56,245 nucleotides of DNA from an uncultured Alteromonadaceae bacterium (GCA_947501935.1 CANMXU010000030.1:1-56245), one strand, 5' to 3'; positions 27,201 through 35,640 are shown, counted from the first letter of the stretch. Program-made: numbers and translations. Notes: a model not told the origin generated them from the sequence alone.

Positions 27201-28287
27201 GCAAAACAAGCTGGTCAACATCAAGTTCGAATGTGAAAGGTAGTTGAGGGTTTTCAGCATTTAAACTTAACTCGGCCTTGGCATCAACACTACCTTGGCT
27301 GGTTAAATTCCCCTGTAATTGCGCGACATTACCCAGCAATATTAATTGATGCTGGCTATTTTCAAGCTCAGGCCAAAGCGGTAAATGGTTTAGCTTTATC
27401 GTGCTTTGTAAGTTTAGCGGGTAAGGATGGCTAAGGGTAATTTTTCCTTGGCTACTGATCTCACCAAAACTTGGCTCGCTAAACTGCAACTGTTCAATAT
27501 TTACTTGGTTTTTAAACCACTTAGCTGTGGTCGTAATACGGTTAAATTGCCATTGATTTTGGCTTATTTTCAGCAAAGCTTTGTCAACATTAAGCTCTTT
27601 AATGTTTAAATCAAGTGGTAGGGAAATGGTCGGTAAGTTGGCTAAAGGCCAGTTTTTTTGATTTAACTTTTCTGCTGGAACTTCTGGCTCTGTGGAATTA
27701 GTTACTAGTTCAACAATTACTTTTACGGCGTTTGGTTGCTCAACTTCTATCAGCTGATTTTTAATATAAACACTACTTTGAAATTGCTGAACTTTAATGT
27801 CGGTTATATTTTCAATGGCAATGTGTATATCAGTAAAACTAAGTTGTTTGATATTAAAACCATAAGGTACATTTAACAACGCTTGCTCTGCTGTGGTATT
27901 GTCCTTGGTATTTATTGGCGCTAGTTGTTGTTTTAATAATAGCTTAAATGTTTGACCGGAAAGTTGTTCTATACACAATTCATTGCTGAGTAAGCAACGC
28001 AAATGCAAATCAATCACCACCTCAGTGGCTTTTATGTTTAATTGCTCAAAGTTTAAATTAATATTCGTCAATTCAAGCTTTGTTAACCATGAACCACTTT
28101 TATAATTACTTGATAAAAAGCTTAGCTGGTTGGCGGCAACAAGTGTTAATTGAGTTCCCCAAGGAGTAGCAAGTAAAACAGCTAAGCTGCACAGTAATAC
28201 AGTAGTGATTTTCAGTAGCTTGCCAGAAAGCTTGCTAAGGATTTTTGTTTTAGAGTTGGCGCCTTTAGCGCTTATAATTTTCACCAT
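24256..28287 (-). CDS. tamB: Translocation and assembly module inner-membrane protein TamB
   Basis: A large AsmA-like protein anchored in the inner membrane that spans the periplasm. With TamA it supports outer-membrane protein assembly and is implicated in phospholipid transport to the outer membrane. It has an N-terminal hydrophobic helix (about 25-45, LLKITTVLLCSLAVLLATPWG), a long repetitive beta-strand region typical of a lipid groove, and the conserved C-terminal DUF490 part (about 1000-1343: GFYQAYGQDLQVKQGTMTFNGPVKNPFVDFRAER, SYLIRGQGLDSG). Length of 1343 is in range. Its ATG overlaps the tamA stop by one base, so the two are translationally coupled. Confidence 0.93.
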   Translation of the reverse strand: MVKIISAKGANSKTKILSKLSGKLLKITTVLLCSLAVLLATPWGTQLTLVAANQLSFLSSNYKSGSWLTKLELTNINLNFEQLNIKATEVVIDLHLRCLLSNELCIEQLSGQTFKLLLKQQLAPINTKDNTTAEQALLNVPYGFNIKQLSFTDIHIAIENITDIKVQQFQSSVYIKNQLIEVEQPNAVKVIVELVTNSTEPEVPAEKLNQKNWPLANLPTISLPLDLNIKELNVDKALLKISQNQWQFNRITTTAKWFKNQVNIEQLQFSEPSFGEISSQGKITLSHPYPLNLQSTIKLNHLPLWPELENSQHQLILLGNVAQLQGNLTSQGSVDAKAELSLNAENPQLPFTFELDVDQLVLPSTFQAKNKQTALLNKAAEVNNLALKIQGDAQQQNFKSTLQLSGYGYRAAELALTGNHHQQKLAIEQFSFTDKHTISQLEATAELALHTQPAANKQLNWKIDLTSSGVNLPDVFASHLTNLTNLTPIQEKIAARLQGKLKAEGFIGLADVNHENNINQAPIKLSDIFSHNPWLFNIQPSDIQGQINQLPFSFLGHIKLEHSAFADENNNQNRNPNQNQSAHQFILSPSNVTIKALNNTLKVQGYSDDNWQVQGSFISTNISSDINSLAKLPNLAKLLTNIKTKKIFGQQSSDFTITGASTQPKLSLKTSSNRIGFDDLNAENLQINFDYQPFQQHQSQLSVHSKELTFKQQQFQALTIALAGDINQQHISANWQGELAGKFKLNSTWQANTQLWSGVLSDSLLNFQGYQFSPDSDILAQFDLANNSLKINSHCWLNNHAQLCAKQALITANSGDIQIQVKAHSDFVKETLLAQKLSLQSSLNGLLQAKWQANEKPTLNADFTLSSGSISYLDEQEIILSQWQQGQFQLSLVNEKLETKLALIKANQQPLLSITTELALDQSKTLNGNVIINQLNLKPLQALIPEVNDFNANISSNLSLAGHLHDPKVSGQFSLANGSIAFNRSDNNISELNLSASLSQQQAKIDGSFMIDQALATYSSVIDWQQQLDITANLNADKIPLSFPPNVNVIVAPNLSAHYSEQLLRLTGEIDILDGLLTIAQFPEGSVKVSDDAIIVDDQGQVLTEQKNFALESDIEIKIHEKFKLAGFGFKGNLAGQLKMQQAKQQPMQMYGRINVLNGFYQAYGQDLQVKQGTMTFNGPVKNPFVDFRAERYIKNDDVNVGLSVNGLTDAIELQLFSQPAMDQPEILSYLIRGQGLDSGTGNTAAVGIALGTTLTKAEHLNRLIQKLPLLHDISVNTEVDGDQAQATISGYLGERIYLKYGVGIYEPIDEITVRLYLLNKLWLETVSGIEKSADIYYSFDIE

Positions 28288-30308
28288 TAAAGCTCAGCTC
28301 CTAAGGTGAAGTGTAAACGCCAACCGGGATTTTCTTCGCTGATACTGTAGCCAAAATCGAGTTTAATCGGCCCAACCGGAGATAAATAATGAATGCCGGT
28401 ACCTACTGAATATACAGCTTTAAAGTCTAATTCATCTAAAGCATTGCCGCCGTCGGTAAATAATACCCCGCGTACTTTGTCGCTAATGTAATATTGATAC
28501 TCTAGGCTGGCAACGGCCAAACGAGTGCCACCAACTACTAAGGTTTCACTGGTGCCATCTTCAGACTCAATGACTTGAGTTGAGCCTAAAGACTGATAAG
28601 CAAAACCTCTAATACTTTGATCGCCACCAGCGAAAAATCGTAATGATGGTGCTAATAAATCTTTTTGTTGATCGTCGATAAAAGCGGCGCCCAGTTCACC
28701 ACGCACCACTAATCGATGTTTTGGCGCTAGGGTGGTTACGTAGCGCCAACGAGCATAAGCACGAATAACATTAATGGCTGATTTTGCTGAATCAGAGCCT
28801 GCTTCAAAAGTATATAACTGGCTTAATCCTGAGGTGGGATCTAGCTGTGGCCCTTTGCGGCGAGTTTTTGAAAAGCTGATCCCCGGTAATACGTATTCAA
28901 CATCGGTGGTGGTATTATTTAACGTCCAGCGCTCACGTAAAAAACGGGTATAAAACTGCATGCTCCAATTTCTAAAAAGCTGTAGGTTAGCAATTTTACT
29001 ATCAATAAAGGTACTGGAGATATCGCCATATTCATCATCGTTTAAGGTGAATTGAAACTGCAATATATTGTTAATCGGGTGGCTAAGTGGAATTGAATAA
29101 TTGAAACGTGCCTTAGGATTGATTTTAGAGTATTCAATTTTTGTTTCTTGGCTATGACCATAACGGTTTATTAATGGTGTCCGCCATCCAGCTGATATTC
29201 TAAATTCAGTATCGGTGGCATAGCCAATACCAAAATCAAAAGAATGGGCTTTAGCTTTTTGCAAAGCTACGTCGATAGGTAAATGATTGCCTAGCGCCGT
29301 TGTTCCTGTTTCAGCTGATAGCTTGTTGTTATCTGAAATACCTTTTTTATTAGGTACGGCAATAGCACTGCTGAAAAATTGACTTTGTTGTAATTGGCTT
29401 TGCAATTGAAACAAGCGCTTACTGGTATAATATTCACCATAATTGAATGGGATCAAGGCTTCGAGTAATTCAGGCTCTAATTCAAAAGGGCTAAAATTGA
29501 CCTGACCAAATTTATACCTTGGCCCGCTGTCGTAGTTGATGATAACGTCGGCGTAATCAAAGCTTTGATTAATAGCAATTTTGCTATTGGTCATATGGCC
29601 GTGAAAATAGCCACGCTCTAAACCGAGCGATACTAAACTGCTTTTTATCTCTTCGTATTTACCATGATGGAGAATATCACCTTTGTTGATGCTTTGATTG
29701 TTCAACAAGGCTTTAAAGGCTTGATCATCTTTTGCTTCACCACTGATATTTATCGCCACAGTTCTCACTAAAGTGGCTTTATTTAATGTTACCGTGATGG
29801 TTAATTGCCAGTTTTTATCATTACCTTTGCTACTTTCGCCTTTGTTTAGCTCTGTGGTAATACTTGCTTGATAATAGCCTAAGGCTTGTAGTGCCCTTTC
29901 GGTATTATCGGTAGCTAAAAATATATAACTACTGCGCTGTTCATCGGTATTTGGCAGGTCACCTAAGTGAGCATAGATATTTTTTCTTAGTGCACTATGG
30001 GTATTGGCTTGATGATAACCTAAGGCTTGTAGTGCTTTATCGGTATTGTTTTTAGCTAAGGCGATTAGGCGGCTACGTTCTTGTGCAGTGGTGAGTAACT
30101 CACTTATTTGTTCGCTTAAATGTTGAAATAGGGTGTTATCAGCAGTTTTTTTTCCGGCTTGTTGAGCTATTTCTGAGCTAAATTGAATGGTTACTGATAA
30201 ATTTTCTGCGTGGCTATGCCATGAAAAAAGGATCAAAATAGCAAAGATTATGATCCGGTATAGCTGTACGTTAAGGGAAACTTGGTTCGCTATTTTTTCC
30301 ATCACCAT
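28287..30308 (-). CDS. tamA: Autotransporter/outer-membrane assembly factor TamA
   Basis: An Omp85-family outer-membrane protein with periplasmic POTRA domains and a 16-strand barrel; partner of TamB. The signal peptide ends SHA before ENLSV. POTRA domains span about 35-330. The barrel (about 340-673) contains the Omp85 loop-6 motif in the form SIRGF and ends in typical WRLHFTLGAEL. At 673 residues it is nearly 100 longer than E. coli TamA. Part of the excess is an internal direct duplication in POTRA1: KALQALGYHQA and RALQALGYYQA lie 47 residues apart, matched at DNA level (29866-29940 against 30007-30081). The second methionine codon (start 30302) has better ribosome-site spacing than the first. 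Confidence 0.92.
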   Translation of the reverse strand: MVMEKIANQVSLNVQLYRIIIFAILILFSWHSHAENLSVTIQFSSEIAQQAGKKTADNTLFQHLSEQISELLTTAQERSRLIALAKNNTDKALQALGYHQANTHSALRKNIYAHLGDLPNTDEQRSSYIFLATDNTERALQALGYYQASITTELNKGESSKGNDKNWQLTITVTLNKATLVRTVAINISGEAKDDQAFKALLNNQSINKGDILHHGKYEEIKSSLVSLGLERGYFHGHMTNSKIAINQSFDYADVIINYDSGPRYKFGQVNFSPFELEPELLEALIPFNYGEYYTSKRLFQLQSQLQQSQFFSSAIAVPNKKGISDNNKLSAETGTTALGNHLPIDVALQKAKAHSFDFGIGYATDTEFRISAGWRTPLINRYGHSQETKIEYSKINPKARFNYSIPLSHPINNILQFQFTLNDDEYGDISSTFIDSKIANLQLFRNWSMQFYTRFLRERWTLNNTTTDVEYVLPGISFSKTRRKGPQLDPTSGLSQLYTFEAGSDSAKSAINVIRAYARWRYVTTLAPKHRLVVRGELGAAFIDDQQKDLLAPSLRFFAGGDQSIRGFAYQSLGSTQVIESEDGTSETLVVGGTRLAVASLEYQYYISDKVRGVLFTDGGNALDELDFKAVYSVGTGIHYLSPVGPIKLDFGYSISEENPGWRLHFTLGAEL

Positions 30309-30336
30309 ATTCTTAAAGTAATCACATTAAGTGCTA

Positions 30337-30507
30337 TCAACGAGTGACAAAAATCATCACCACAAAAAAGCCAATAATCACCGCGTTAAAGGCAAGGATG
30401 TAGGCAAAGCCCTTCAAGCCATCTTTAGCGCCAAAGCCTTTACTTTTTAGAAAGAAATACCAAATGGCACACATTAGCAAAGGGAGTAAAAAAAATAGTC
30501 TTATCAT
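30337..30507 (-). CDS. Small membrane protein between ampG and tamA
   Basis: A 56-residue frame beginning MIRLFFLLPLLMC and ending VVMIFVTR. Its ATG overlaps the ampG stop (ATGA, 30504-30507), and it ends 28 bases before tamA, so it sits inside an operon and is probably translationally coupled. It has two hydrophobic segments (about 3-20 and 35-54) joined by a short Lys/Gly loop (KSKGFGAKDGLKG), predicting a small two-helix inner-membrane protein. No family is recognised. Too short for many gene callers, hence easily missed. Confidence 0.72.
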   Translation of the reverse strand: MIRLFFLLPLLMCAIWYFFLKSKGFGAKDGLKGFAYILAFNAVIIGFFVVMIFVTR

Positions 30508-31757
30508 GAAATTGCTTCACTTTTTTTCGAGCTATTCCAAGGAGCAACGATAAATAACATCAACATGCCCGGAATAGCTAAGCCAGTACAAAGAAAATAA
30601 AAGTTGGTCCAACCTACTTGTTCAACAATAACCCCAGTCGTAGCATTTGCAAATGTGCGAGGAAGTGCGGTTAACGCTGTAAATAGTGCAAATTGTGTAG
30701 CAGCAAAAGCCGGATTGGTTGCCCTAGCAATAAACGCGGTAAAAGCAGCAGTACCTAAGCCAACCCCTAAATACTCAAAGCCCATAGCTACAGCTAAAGC
30801 ATAAGTGTTATGGCCAATTTCAGCAAGCGCGGCAAAACCTAATATACTGATTATTTGCACAAAACCGAACAACCATAACGCTTTGTTGATACTGAGTTTT
30901 ATCATTACTAAACCGCCAATGGCTAAACCTACCGTCATGGCAATTAATGAGGCGGTTTTAGCTACCACGCCAATTTCTGTTTTACTAAAACCTAAATCGA
31001 TAAAAAATGGGGTTTGCAAAGCCGTTGCCATGCTGTCACCGAGTTTATATAAAAACAGAAAAATCAGAATAAGGGCGGCAGACTTTACACCTTCACGGTT
31101 GATCAAGTCTTTAAACGGTAAAGTAACTGCTTGGTGCAATGTTTTTGGTGCAAGTTCATCTGAGCTAATTTCTTTAACCGCTAAGGTCAAGAATATGCCC
31201 GTCATCATAAAAGCGGCGACCACCATAAATACTGCTTGCCAGCTAATATGATCAGCTAATATAAAGGCTAGTGAACCGGGTACTAAGCCTGATAGCCGGT
31301 ACGCTTGCACATGAATGGAATTACCAAGACCAAGTTCATTCTCTGGTAATAATTCACGGCGATAGGCGTCAAGTACTATATCTTGGCTGGCACTGAAAAA
31401 AGCCACTGCTGTTGCTAAGTAGGCGACAGTCCAAATATCAACAACGGGGTTAAGAATGCCGAAAGTTGCAATAGATAACAGTAGCAGAACTTGCGTGCAT
31501 AACATCCAACTTCTGCGCCGGCCTAATACTGGTAATGAATATCGGTCAAGTAATGGCGACCACAAAAATTTCCATACATAGGGAATACCAATCAGAGAAA
31601 ATAACCCTATTTCCGTTAAACTAACTCCTTCAGAGCGCAACCAGCCGGGTACTAATTGGTATAAAACAAATAGCGGTAAACCTGAGCTAAAACCGGTAAA
31701 AATGCATATCAGCATGCGTTTATTAAAAATGGCTTGTTGAACTGAAGAGGAGATCAT
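30504..31757 (-). CDS. ampG: AmpG-family muropeptide permease (MFS)
   Basis: A major facilitator transporter that imports GlcNAc-anhydroMurNAc peptides from the periplasm for cell-wall recycling; in many bacteria it also feeds beta-lactamase induction. About 12 hydrophobic segments over 417 residues. AmpG hallmarks: GFSSGLPLFVLYQLVPGWLRSEG at the N-terminus, PYVWKFLWSPLLDRY, GRRRSWML, and QDIVLDAYRRELL. Grouping with yajG and bolA nearby recalls the E. coli bolA-yajG-ampG cluster. Substrate specificity is inferred from the family. Confidence 0.88.
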   Translation of the reverse strand: MISSSVQQAIFNKRMLICIFTGFSSGLPLFVLYQLVPGWLRSEGVSLTEIGLFSLIGIPYVWKFLWSPLLDRYSLPVLGRRRSWMLCTQVLLLLSIATFGILNPVVDIWTVAYLATAVAFFSASQDIVLDAYRRELLPENELGLGNSIHVQAYRLSGLVPGSLAFILADHISWQAVFMVVAAFMMTGIFLTLAVKEISSDELAPKTLHQAVTLPFKDLINREGVKSAALILIFLFLYKLGDSMATALQTPFFIDLGFSKTEIGVVAKTASLIAMTVGLAIGGLVMIKLSINKALWLFGFVQIISILGFAALAEIGHNTYALAVAMGFEYLGVGLGTAAFTAFIARATNPAFAATQFALFTALTALPRTFANATTGVIVEQVGWTNFYFLCTGLAIPGMLMLFIVAPWNSSKKSEAIS

Positions 31758-31890
31758 TTAGGCACTGGCAAGTGAATGTGAATAAGTGCTAAGCCTATCA
31801 GAGAGTTGCTGTGTTTCGTAGCTAATTTTGGAACAATTTATTTCTGAATTAATTTAGTGAACATTTGGCGTATTTATGGGCATAAAACCA

Positions 31891-32220
31891 TTATGGCAGT
31901 GGTCGCCAACCAATACAGTCGATAGGGTAACTACCTTTGCCAATAAAAAAATCAAGACAGGTAGTTATTTCACTTTTGAAAAATAAATCATGACGCAAAG
32001 CTTGAGCTCCATGCAAACTCACTTCATGCATAACATGCCAAAATACTCGTTCCCGGGCACTATTTGGGGTTTCTTCATTAATGCATAATACTGTCCATTC
32101 TTCCATGGTGTCGACAATAAATTTGTCGAGCTCCGTATGGTGAATAGATTCTTCGATCACCGCGTTAATATACGCTCTGATCTGAAGTATTTTTTCGTTG
32201 ATAAACTGCTCAATTATCAT
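31891..32220 (-). CDS. Conserved-looking hypothetical protein, 109 residues
   Basis: Not recognised. The predicted protein is soluble and mostly helical (MIIEQFINEKILQIRAYINA, DKFIVDTMEEW), followed by RERVFWHVMHEVSLHGAQALRHD, two cysteines in the C-terminal third and a terminal CIGWRPLP. No signal peptide or transmembrane segment. It lies between ppi and ampG on the same strand, with 133 bases to ampG and a 286-bp gap on the other side, so it may have its own promoter. The frame is a full-length, non-overlapping fit in the strand block, which supports it as a gene. Confidence 0.6.
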   Translation of the reverse strand: MIIEQFINEKILQIRAYINAVIEESIHHTELDKFIVDTMEEWTVLCINEETPNSARERVFWHVMHEVSLHGAQALRHDLFFKSEITTCLDFFIGKGSYPIDCIGWRPLP

Positions 32221-32435
32221 ACCAAATTCCCAAGGCTTTGCTTTTGCCTATTCATGATGAAAATGGGGTTTATATTTAACCCTCTTACTAGTTATCGTTG
32301 ATAAAAGTCTGCTTGTCAAAATTGAAGGAGTGTTTTTTTGTAAGCTAATTGTACCTTAGTGCTATATCGTGTTTGGGGTTGAACAATAAATCGTATGTTA
32401 TTAGAAGTATAGGTGCTGATAAAAAGTGTGAGTGA

Positions 32436-32463
32436 ATTGCTGGATAACTAATGATCCAGCAAT
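32436..32463. terminator. Hairpin downstream of the cyclophilin gene
   Basis: ATTGCTGGAT (32436-32445) and ATCCAGCAAT (32454-32463) form a perfect 10-bp stem with an 8-base loop, about 45 bases past the minus-strand ppi stop. No immediate T tract, so termination is only probable. The remainder of the 286-bp spacer 32221-32506 shows nothing identifiable. Confidence 0.5.
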
Positions 32464-32506
32464 AATATTTGCAGTATATTTATTGCGGCTATAAATATTT
32501 ACGGCT

Positions 32507-33088
32507 TTACTGCGCAGGAAGTAAAGTCGCTTTAATTAATATAACCGGTTCAATTGGTACATCACCCCAGCCAAAATCTTCGTTAAAGCCTGTTTTTACT
32601 TTCGATATTGCATTGATCACTTCTAAACCTTCAATAACGCTACCAAAAACAGCATAACCCCAACCTCTACCAGGGTCTAAATTGCCATTGTTTTCTACGT
32701 TGAAATAGAATTGGCGATTGGCTGAATGCGGGCGTCTTTCTTTCGCCATAGCTATGGTGCCGTATTCATTTATTAAGCCATTGCCAGATTCATTAACAAT
32801 ATTGCCGTCTACTTTTTTAATAACGTAATTAGTGTCGTAACCGCCGCCTTGTACAATAAAGTCATCAATTACTCGGTGAAACACGGTATTGTTATATTCA
32901 CCTTGTACTACGTAGTTTAAAAAATTATCGACTGTAATAGGAGCTTTTACGCGGTCAAGTTCTACTAAAATAATACCCATTGAAGTTTCAAGCTTTACTT
33001 GTGGGTATAAGTTGTCAGGGTCAATGGCTAAGTTTTTTGCACAAGCTGTTGTGCATAATAATGTTAGCAATAGTAAAAATTTCTTCAT
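32507..33088 (-). CDS. Cyclophilin-type peptidyl-prolyl isomerase, probable lipoprotein
   Basis: Catalyses cis-trans isomerisation of prolyl bonds, here in the periplasm. The N-terminus MKKFLLLLTLLCTTAC is a likely lipoprotein signal with cysteine at residue 16. The cyclophilin core follows with typical motifs VFHRVIDDFIVQGGG, NRQFYFNVENN and YAVFGSVIEGLEVINAI. Length of 193 residues is like PpiA. The cyclophilin active-site arginine and following FIVQGGG are intact. Last gene of the probable rlmG-yajG-ppi run, 39 bases after yajG. Confidence 0.9.
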   Translation of the reverse strand: MKKFLLLLTLLCTTACAKNLAIDPDNLYPQVKLETSMGIILVELDRVKAPITVDNFLNYVVQGEYNNTVFHRVIDDFIVQGGGYDTNYVIKKVDGNIVNESGNGLINEYGTIAMAKERRPHSANRQFYFNVENNGNLDPGRGWGYAVFGSVIEGLEVINAISKVKTGFNEDFGWGDVPIEPVILIKATLLPAQ

Positions 33089-33127
33089 GTTCTTTGTTCC
33101 TTTAACTCTGAATTATTAGGGCTTTAA

Positions 33128-33718
33128 CTAACGAATAAAGCTGCTAATTTCGTTACTTTGCACAATTTGGCTTAATAAATTACCTAACTGCTGATTTAAA
33201 TCGCGCTCTAATACCGCAATGTCTGGACTAAATGGACCATTACTACTGCCTTTTGAACTAAAGGTTTTGCTGAAGGTTTGCGCGCTATTTTCTATTGTAA
33301 TGCGTAGGGCAATATTGTTACGAGCGCTGTATTTGGTAAAGCTTTGTTTCACGCTGGTTTTAGCTTGTTCAATATAAACATGAATTTTATTAGCACTATC
33401 ACCTTCAATGCTTAAGCCTTGTTTGTTAAATGCTTGTACTAAACTTTTTTTCACAATAGCGCTGAGCTGAGCTTGGCTAGAAAAAAGTGTCGCTGCTTCA
33501 CCATCTTTTGATATTTGCACAATATGGCTATTGGTACGCAAATCGGTTACCTCAAGCGCGGCTTGCTTATTCACGTATTGTATTTGCGGCTTATGTAGTA
33601 AAACCGGAGAAACAATGACATGGCTTGGTTGGTTAGCGCAGCCGCCAATAAGTAATAAAGTACATAGTGGTAATATAATCTGTTTTATTTTCATCGTTAA
33701 GCTCATGGTTAGGTTCAT
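33128..33718 (-). CDS. yajG: YajG-family lipoprotein
   Basis: A predicted lipoprotein of unknown molecular function. The hydrophobic signal MKIKQIILPLCTLLLIGGC ends in a lipobox with the cysteine at residue 27 from the first ATG. The mature part has the YajG pattern (VTDLRTNSHIVQISKDGEAATLFSSQAQLSAIVKKSLVQAFNKQGL). The first ATG overlaps the rlmG stop (ATGA), suggesting coupling; an internal ATG at 33694 would give a more compact signal peptide. In E. coli yajG lies between bolA and ampG; here all three are also close by. Confidence 0.82.
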   Translation of the reverse strand: MNLTMSLTMKIKQIILPLCTLLLIGGCANQPSHVIVSPVLLHKPQIQYVNKQAALEVTDLRTNSHIVQISKDGEAATLFSSQAQLSAIVKKSLVQAFNKQGLSIEGDSANKIHVYIEQAKTSVKQSFTKYSARNNIALRITIENSAQTFSKTFSSKGSSNGPFSPDIAVLERDLNQQLGNLLSQIVQSNEISSFIR

Positions 33719-34866
33719 CGTTTTTTCGCCGAAATAGTTACAAACTTATCATTACTGGCAATAAGGGTTTCATTGCCAAAAATGCGTTTTAATTTAATGT
33801 GGTAGCCAAGCTGACGGTTACCGATAATGCGTAATTCACCACCTTTTTTCAAGACTCTATGACTGTCTTTAAACATTTGCCAAGCAATATGATCGGTGGT
33901 CGCACTTTGCTGGTGAAAAGGCGGATTACACAAAATAAGATCAACACTGCCACCTTCAACGCCACTTAAGCAATCATTTAAATGAAACTGACATTGCTCA
34001 CTTTGTGCGGGTAAATTTTGCGTTATGTTCATTTTTGCCGAGGCAATAGCCATATAAGATTCATCATAAAATTGCACTTGGGCTTGTGGTTGCTGCGCTA
34101 AAACCGTTAAACCAATTACGCCGTTACCACAGCCAAGGTCAATCACTTGTGCATTGGGAGCCACTTTAGGCAGGTTTTGCATAAAATAGCGCGCGCCAAT
34201 ATCAAGCTTGTCGCGGGCATAAACATTGGCGTGGTTACTAATGGTAAAGTCAGTTTTTTCTAACGTCCAAACTGTTGGGAAAGGTGAAACTAATAACGGG
34301 TTGTTATCGACCTTGCTATTTAGGGTTGAAAAAACCAGTCGCGCTTTTTTTACCGCTAACGAGGTTTTAGTGCTGCCTAAAATATTTTCAAACTGCTTTA
34401 GGGTTGAACTATGAATGTCTTTGGCGCGATCGCTAGCAATAAATACAGTTTGCTCGTTGTACTTTTTTCTTATCGCGATAAGTTGCTCGCTAAGCATTGA
34501 TTTACTTTTAGGTATTTTAAATAAAATAATATCAATGTTGCCGGGTAACTCATCTAAGCTTGACAGTAAATTAAGTTGGTTATCATCTAAATGATTTTGT
34601 TCGAAATTATTTTTAATGCCTGCTTGGCTAAGATAAGAATCGTTAACGCAAAAAACATTTTGCTCACTAAAGTTCACCGCAAGTGCACCAAAGCTGTCGT
34701 TAACAATTAATATGCGAGTATCAGCTTTTATAAGTTGTTGCTCAGTAACATAGTTAAGCAGGTATTCGTCTGCTGCATCCCAAGCCTGTAGGCTTCTATT
34801 AACTTGGCCGGTAGGGAATCTCTCTAAAAAAAGGTTTTTGTCATTAACAATGAAGGGACTAAGCAT
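33715..34866 (-). CDS. rlmG: 23S rRNA (guanine-1835-N2)-methyltransferase RlmG
   Basis: An S-adenosylmethionine-dependent enzyme that modifies G1835 of 23S rRNA. An N-terminal degenerate methyltransferase-like domain (about 1-190) is followed by a catalytic domain with SAM motif VIDLGCGNGVIG and the guanine-N2 motif NPPFHQ. The frame extends to a TTG at 34884, but ATG 34866 has GGTAAG upstream and gives MLSPFIVNDKNLFLERFP, the usual beginning, and 383 residues. Divergent from bolA; followed with ATGA overlap by yajG. Confidence 0.88.
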   Translation of the reverse strand: MLSPFIVNDKNLFLERFPTGQVNRSLQAWDAADEYLLNYVTEQQLIKADTRILIVNDSFGALAVNFSEQNVFCVNDSYLSQAGIKNNFEQNHLDDNQLNLLSSLDELPGNIDIILFKIPKSKSMLSEQLIAIRKKYNEQTVFIASDRAKDIHSSTLKQFENILGSTKTSLAVKKARLVFSTLNSKVDNNPLLVSPFPTVWTLEKTDFTISNHANVYARDKLDIGARYFMQNLPKVAPNAQVIDLGCGNGVIGLTVLAQQPQAQVQFYDESYMAIASAKMNITQNLPAQSEQCQFHLNDCLSGVEGGSVDLILCNPPFHQQSATTDHIAWQMFKDSHRVLKKGGELRIIGNRQLGYHIKLKRIFGNETLIASNDKFVTISAKKR

Positions 34867-34943
34867 GGATAGCAAACTTACCAATAAAAGGGCTTGGAAT
34901 GAAAGCGCTATTGTGACAAAAAAACTGTCGTTGAGCTAGTTAT

Positions 34944-34974
34944 AAAGGTAGATAGCATCGTTATCTAGACCTTT
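34944..34974. repeat. Hairpin in the rlmG-bolA divergent spacer
   Basis: AAAGGTAGATA pairs with TATCT-AG-ACCTTT (two bulged bases) around a 7-base loop. It is flanked by A and T tracts on both sides. It lies in the 5' region of rlmG. A second weaker stem GGCGC/GCGCC is at 35093-35115. The 399-bp spacer between the rlmG and bolA starts holds no gene that can be supported. Confidence 0.5.
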
Positions 34975-35203
34975 TAATTGTAAGTTTACGTTTGCTTGTT
35001 TGTTCATAACTTGTAATAAAAAGTTATCTATTCATTTTCCTAGCACAGCCTATTAATGATGATAATTTGTTATTATTGAAAACATGCTAAAAGGCGCGTT
35101 AGTTTTATTAGCGCCAAATGTGAAAACAATTACCTAGTTATTTCGTTTGCAGAGCAAATGCTTATCAAGGTTTTTAAATTTTAGCCGTCCAGATAGATGG
35201 TAT

Positions 35204-35243
35204 TCCTGAACAAACTAACTACAGTTGTAGGTATTCTTCAGGA
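35204..35243 (+). promoter_or_regulatory. Nested hairpin in the bolA leader
   Basis: TCCTGAA (35204-35210) pairs with TTCAGGA (35237-35243); inside, CTAC/GTAG (35219-35230) closes a 4-base loop AGTT. The structure ends 10 bases before the bolA ribosome-binding site AAAGGA (35254-35259), so it may influence translation or mRNA stability. Confidence 0.45.
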
Positions 35244-35265
35244 TGATTGAATTAAAGGAAAATGA

Positions 35266-35583
35266 ATGATTATTGAAAACACCATAGAAGAAAAATTGCT
35301 CTCTCATTTTAAACCATTGCACTTAGATGTTATCAACGAAAGTAATCAGCACAACGTACCACCGGGCAGCGAGTCTCACTTTAAGGTGATTATTGTTTCA
35401 AATAGCTTTGACGGTGAGCGTTTAATCAAGCGTCATCGCGCGATTAATGCTGTATTAGCCACTGAGTTGGCTGAACATATTCATGCGCTGGCACTGCACA
35501 CTTACACTGAGAAAGAGTGGCATGACTATTATGAGAAAAACACCCGCCTATCACCACAATGTTTAGGTGCTAGTAAAGGCTAA
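35266..35583 (+). CDS. bolA: BolA family protein
   Basis: A stress-linked regulator that works with monothiol glutaredoxin in iron-sulfur cluster handling and in E. coli affects cell morphology. Strong match to BolA: RHNVPxGSESHFKV-like region (NQHNVPPGSESHFKVIIVS), FDGERLIKRHRAINAVLATEL, HALALHTYTEKEW. Length of 105 residues is typical. ATG 35266 follows AAAGGA by 6 bases. Neighbours ampG and yajG recall the E. coli arrangement. Confidence 0.93.
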   Translation: MIIENTIEEKLLSHFKPLHLDVINESNQHNVPPGSESHFKVIIVSNSFDGERLIKRHRAINAVLATELAEHIHALALHTYTEKEWHDYYEKNTRLSPQCLGASKG

Positions 35584-35640
35584 CTTATCTTAATTTATAT
35601 AAGATTATCGTCTTAATTTATATAACCTTATTGATTATTA

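Noticed and set aside
30604..31251. Plus-strand frames of 66 and 148 codons over ampG
   Set aside because: Antisense shadows of the AmpG transmembrane coding sequence.
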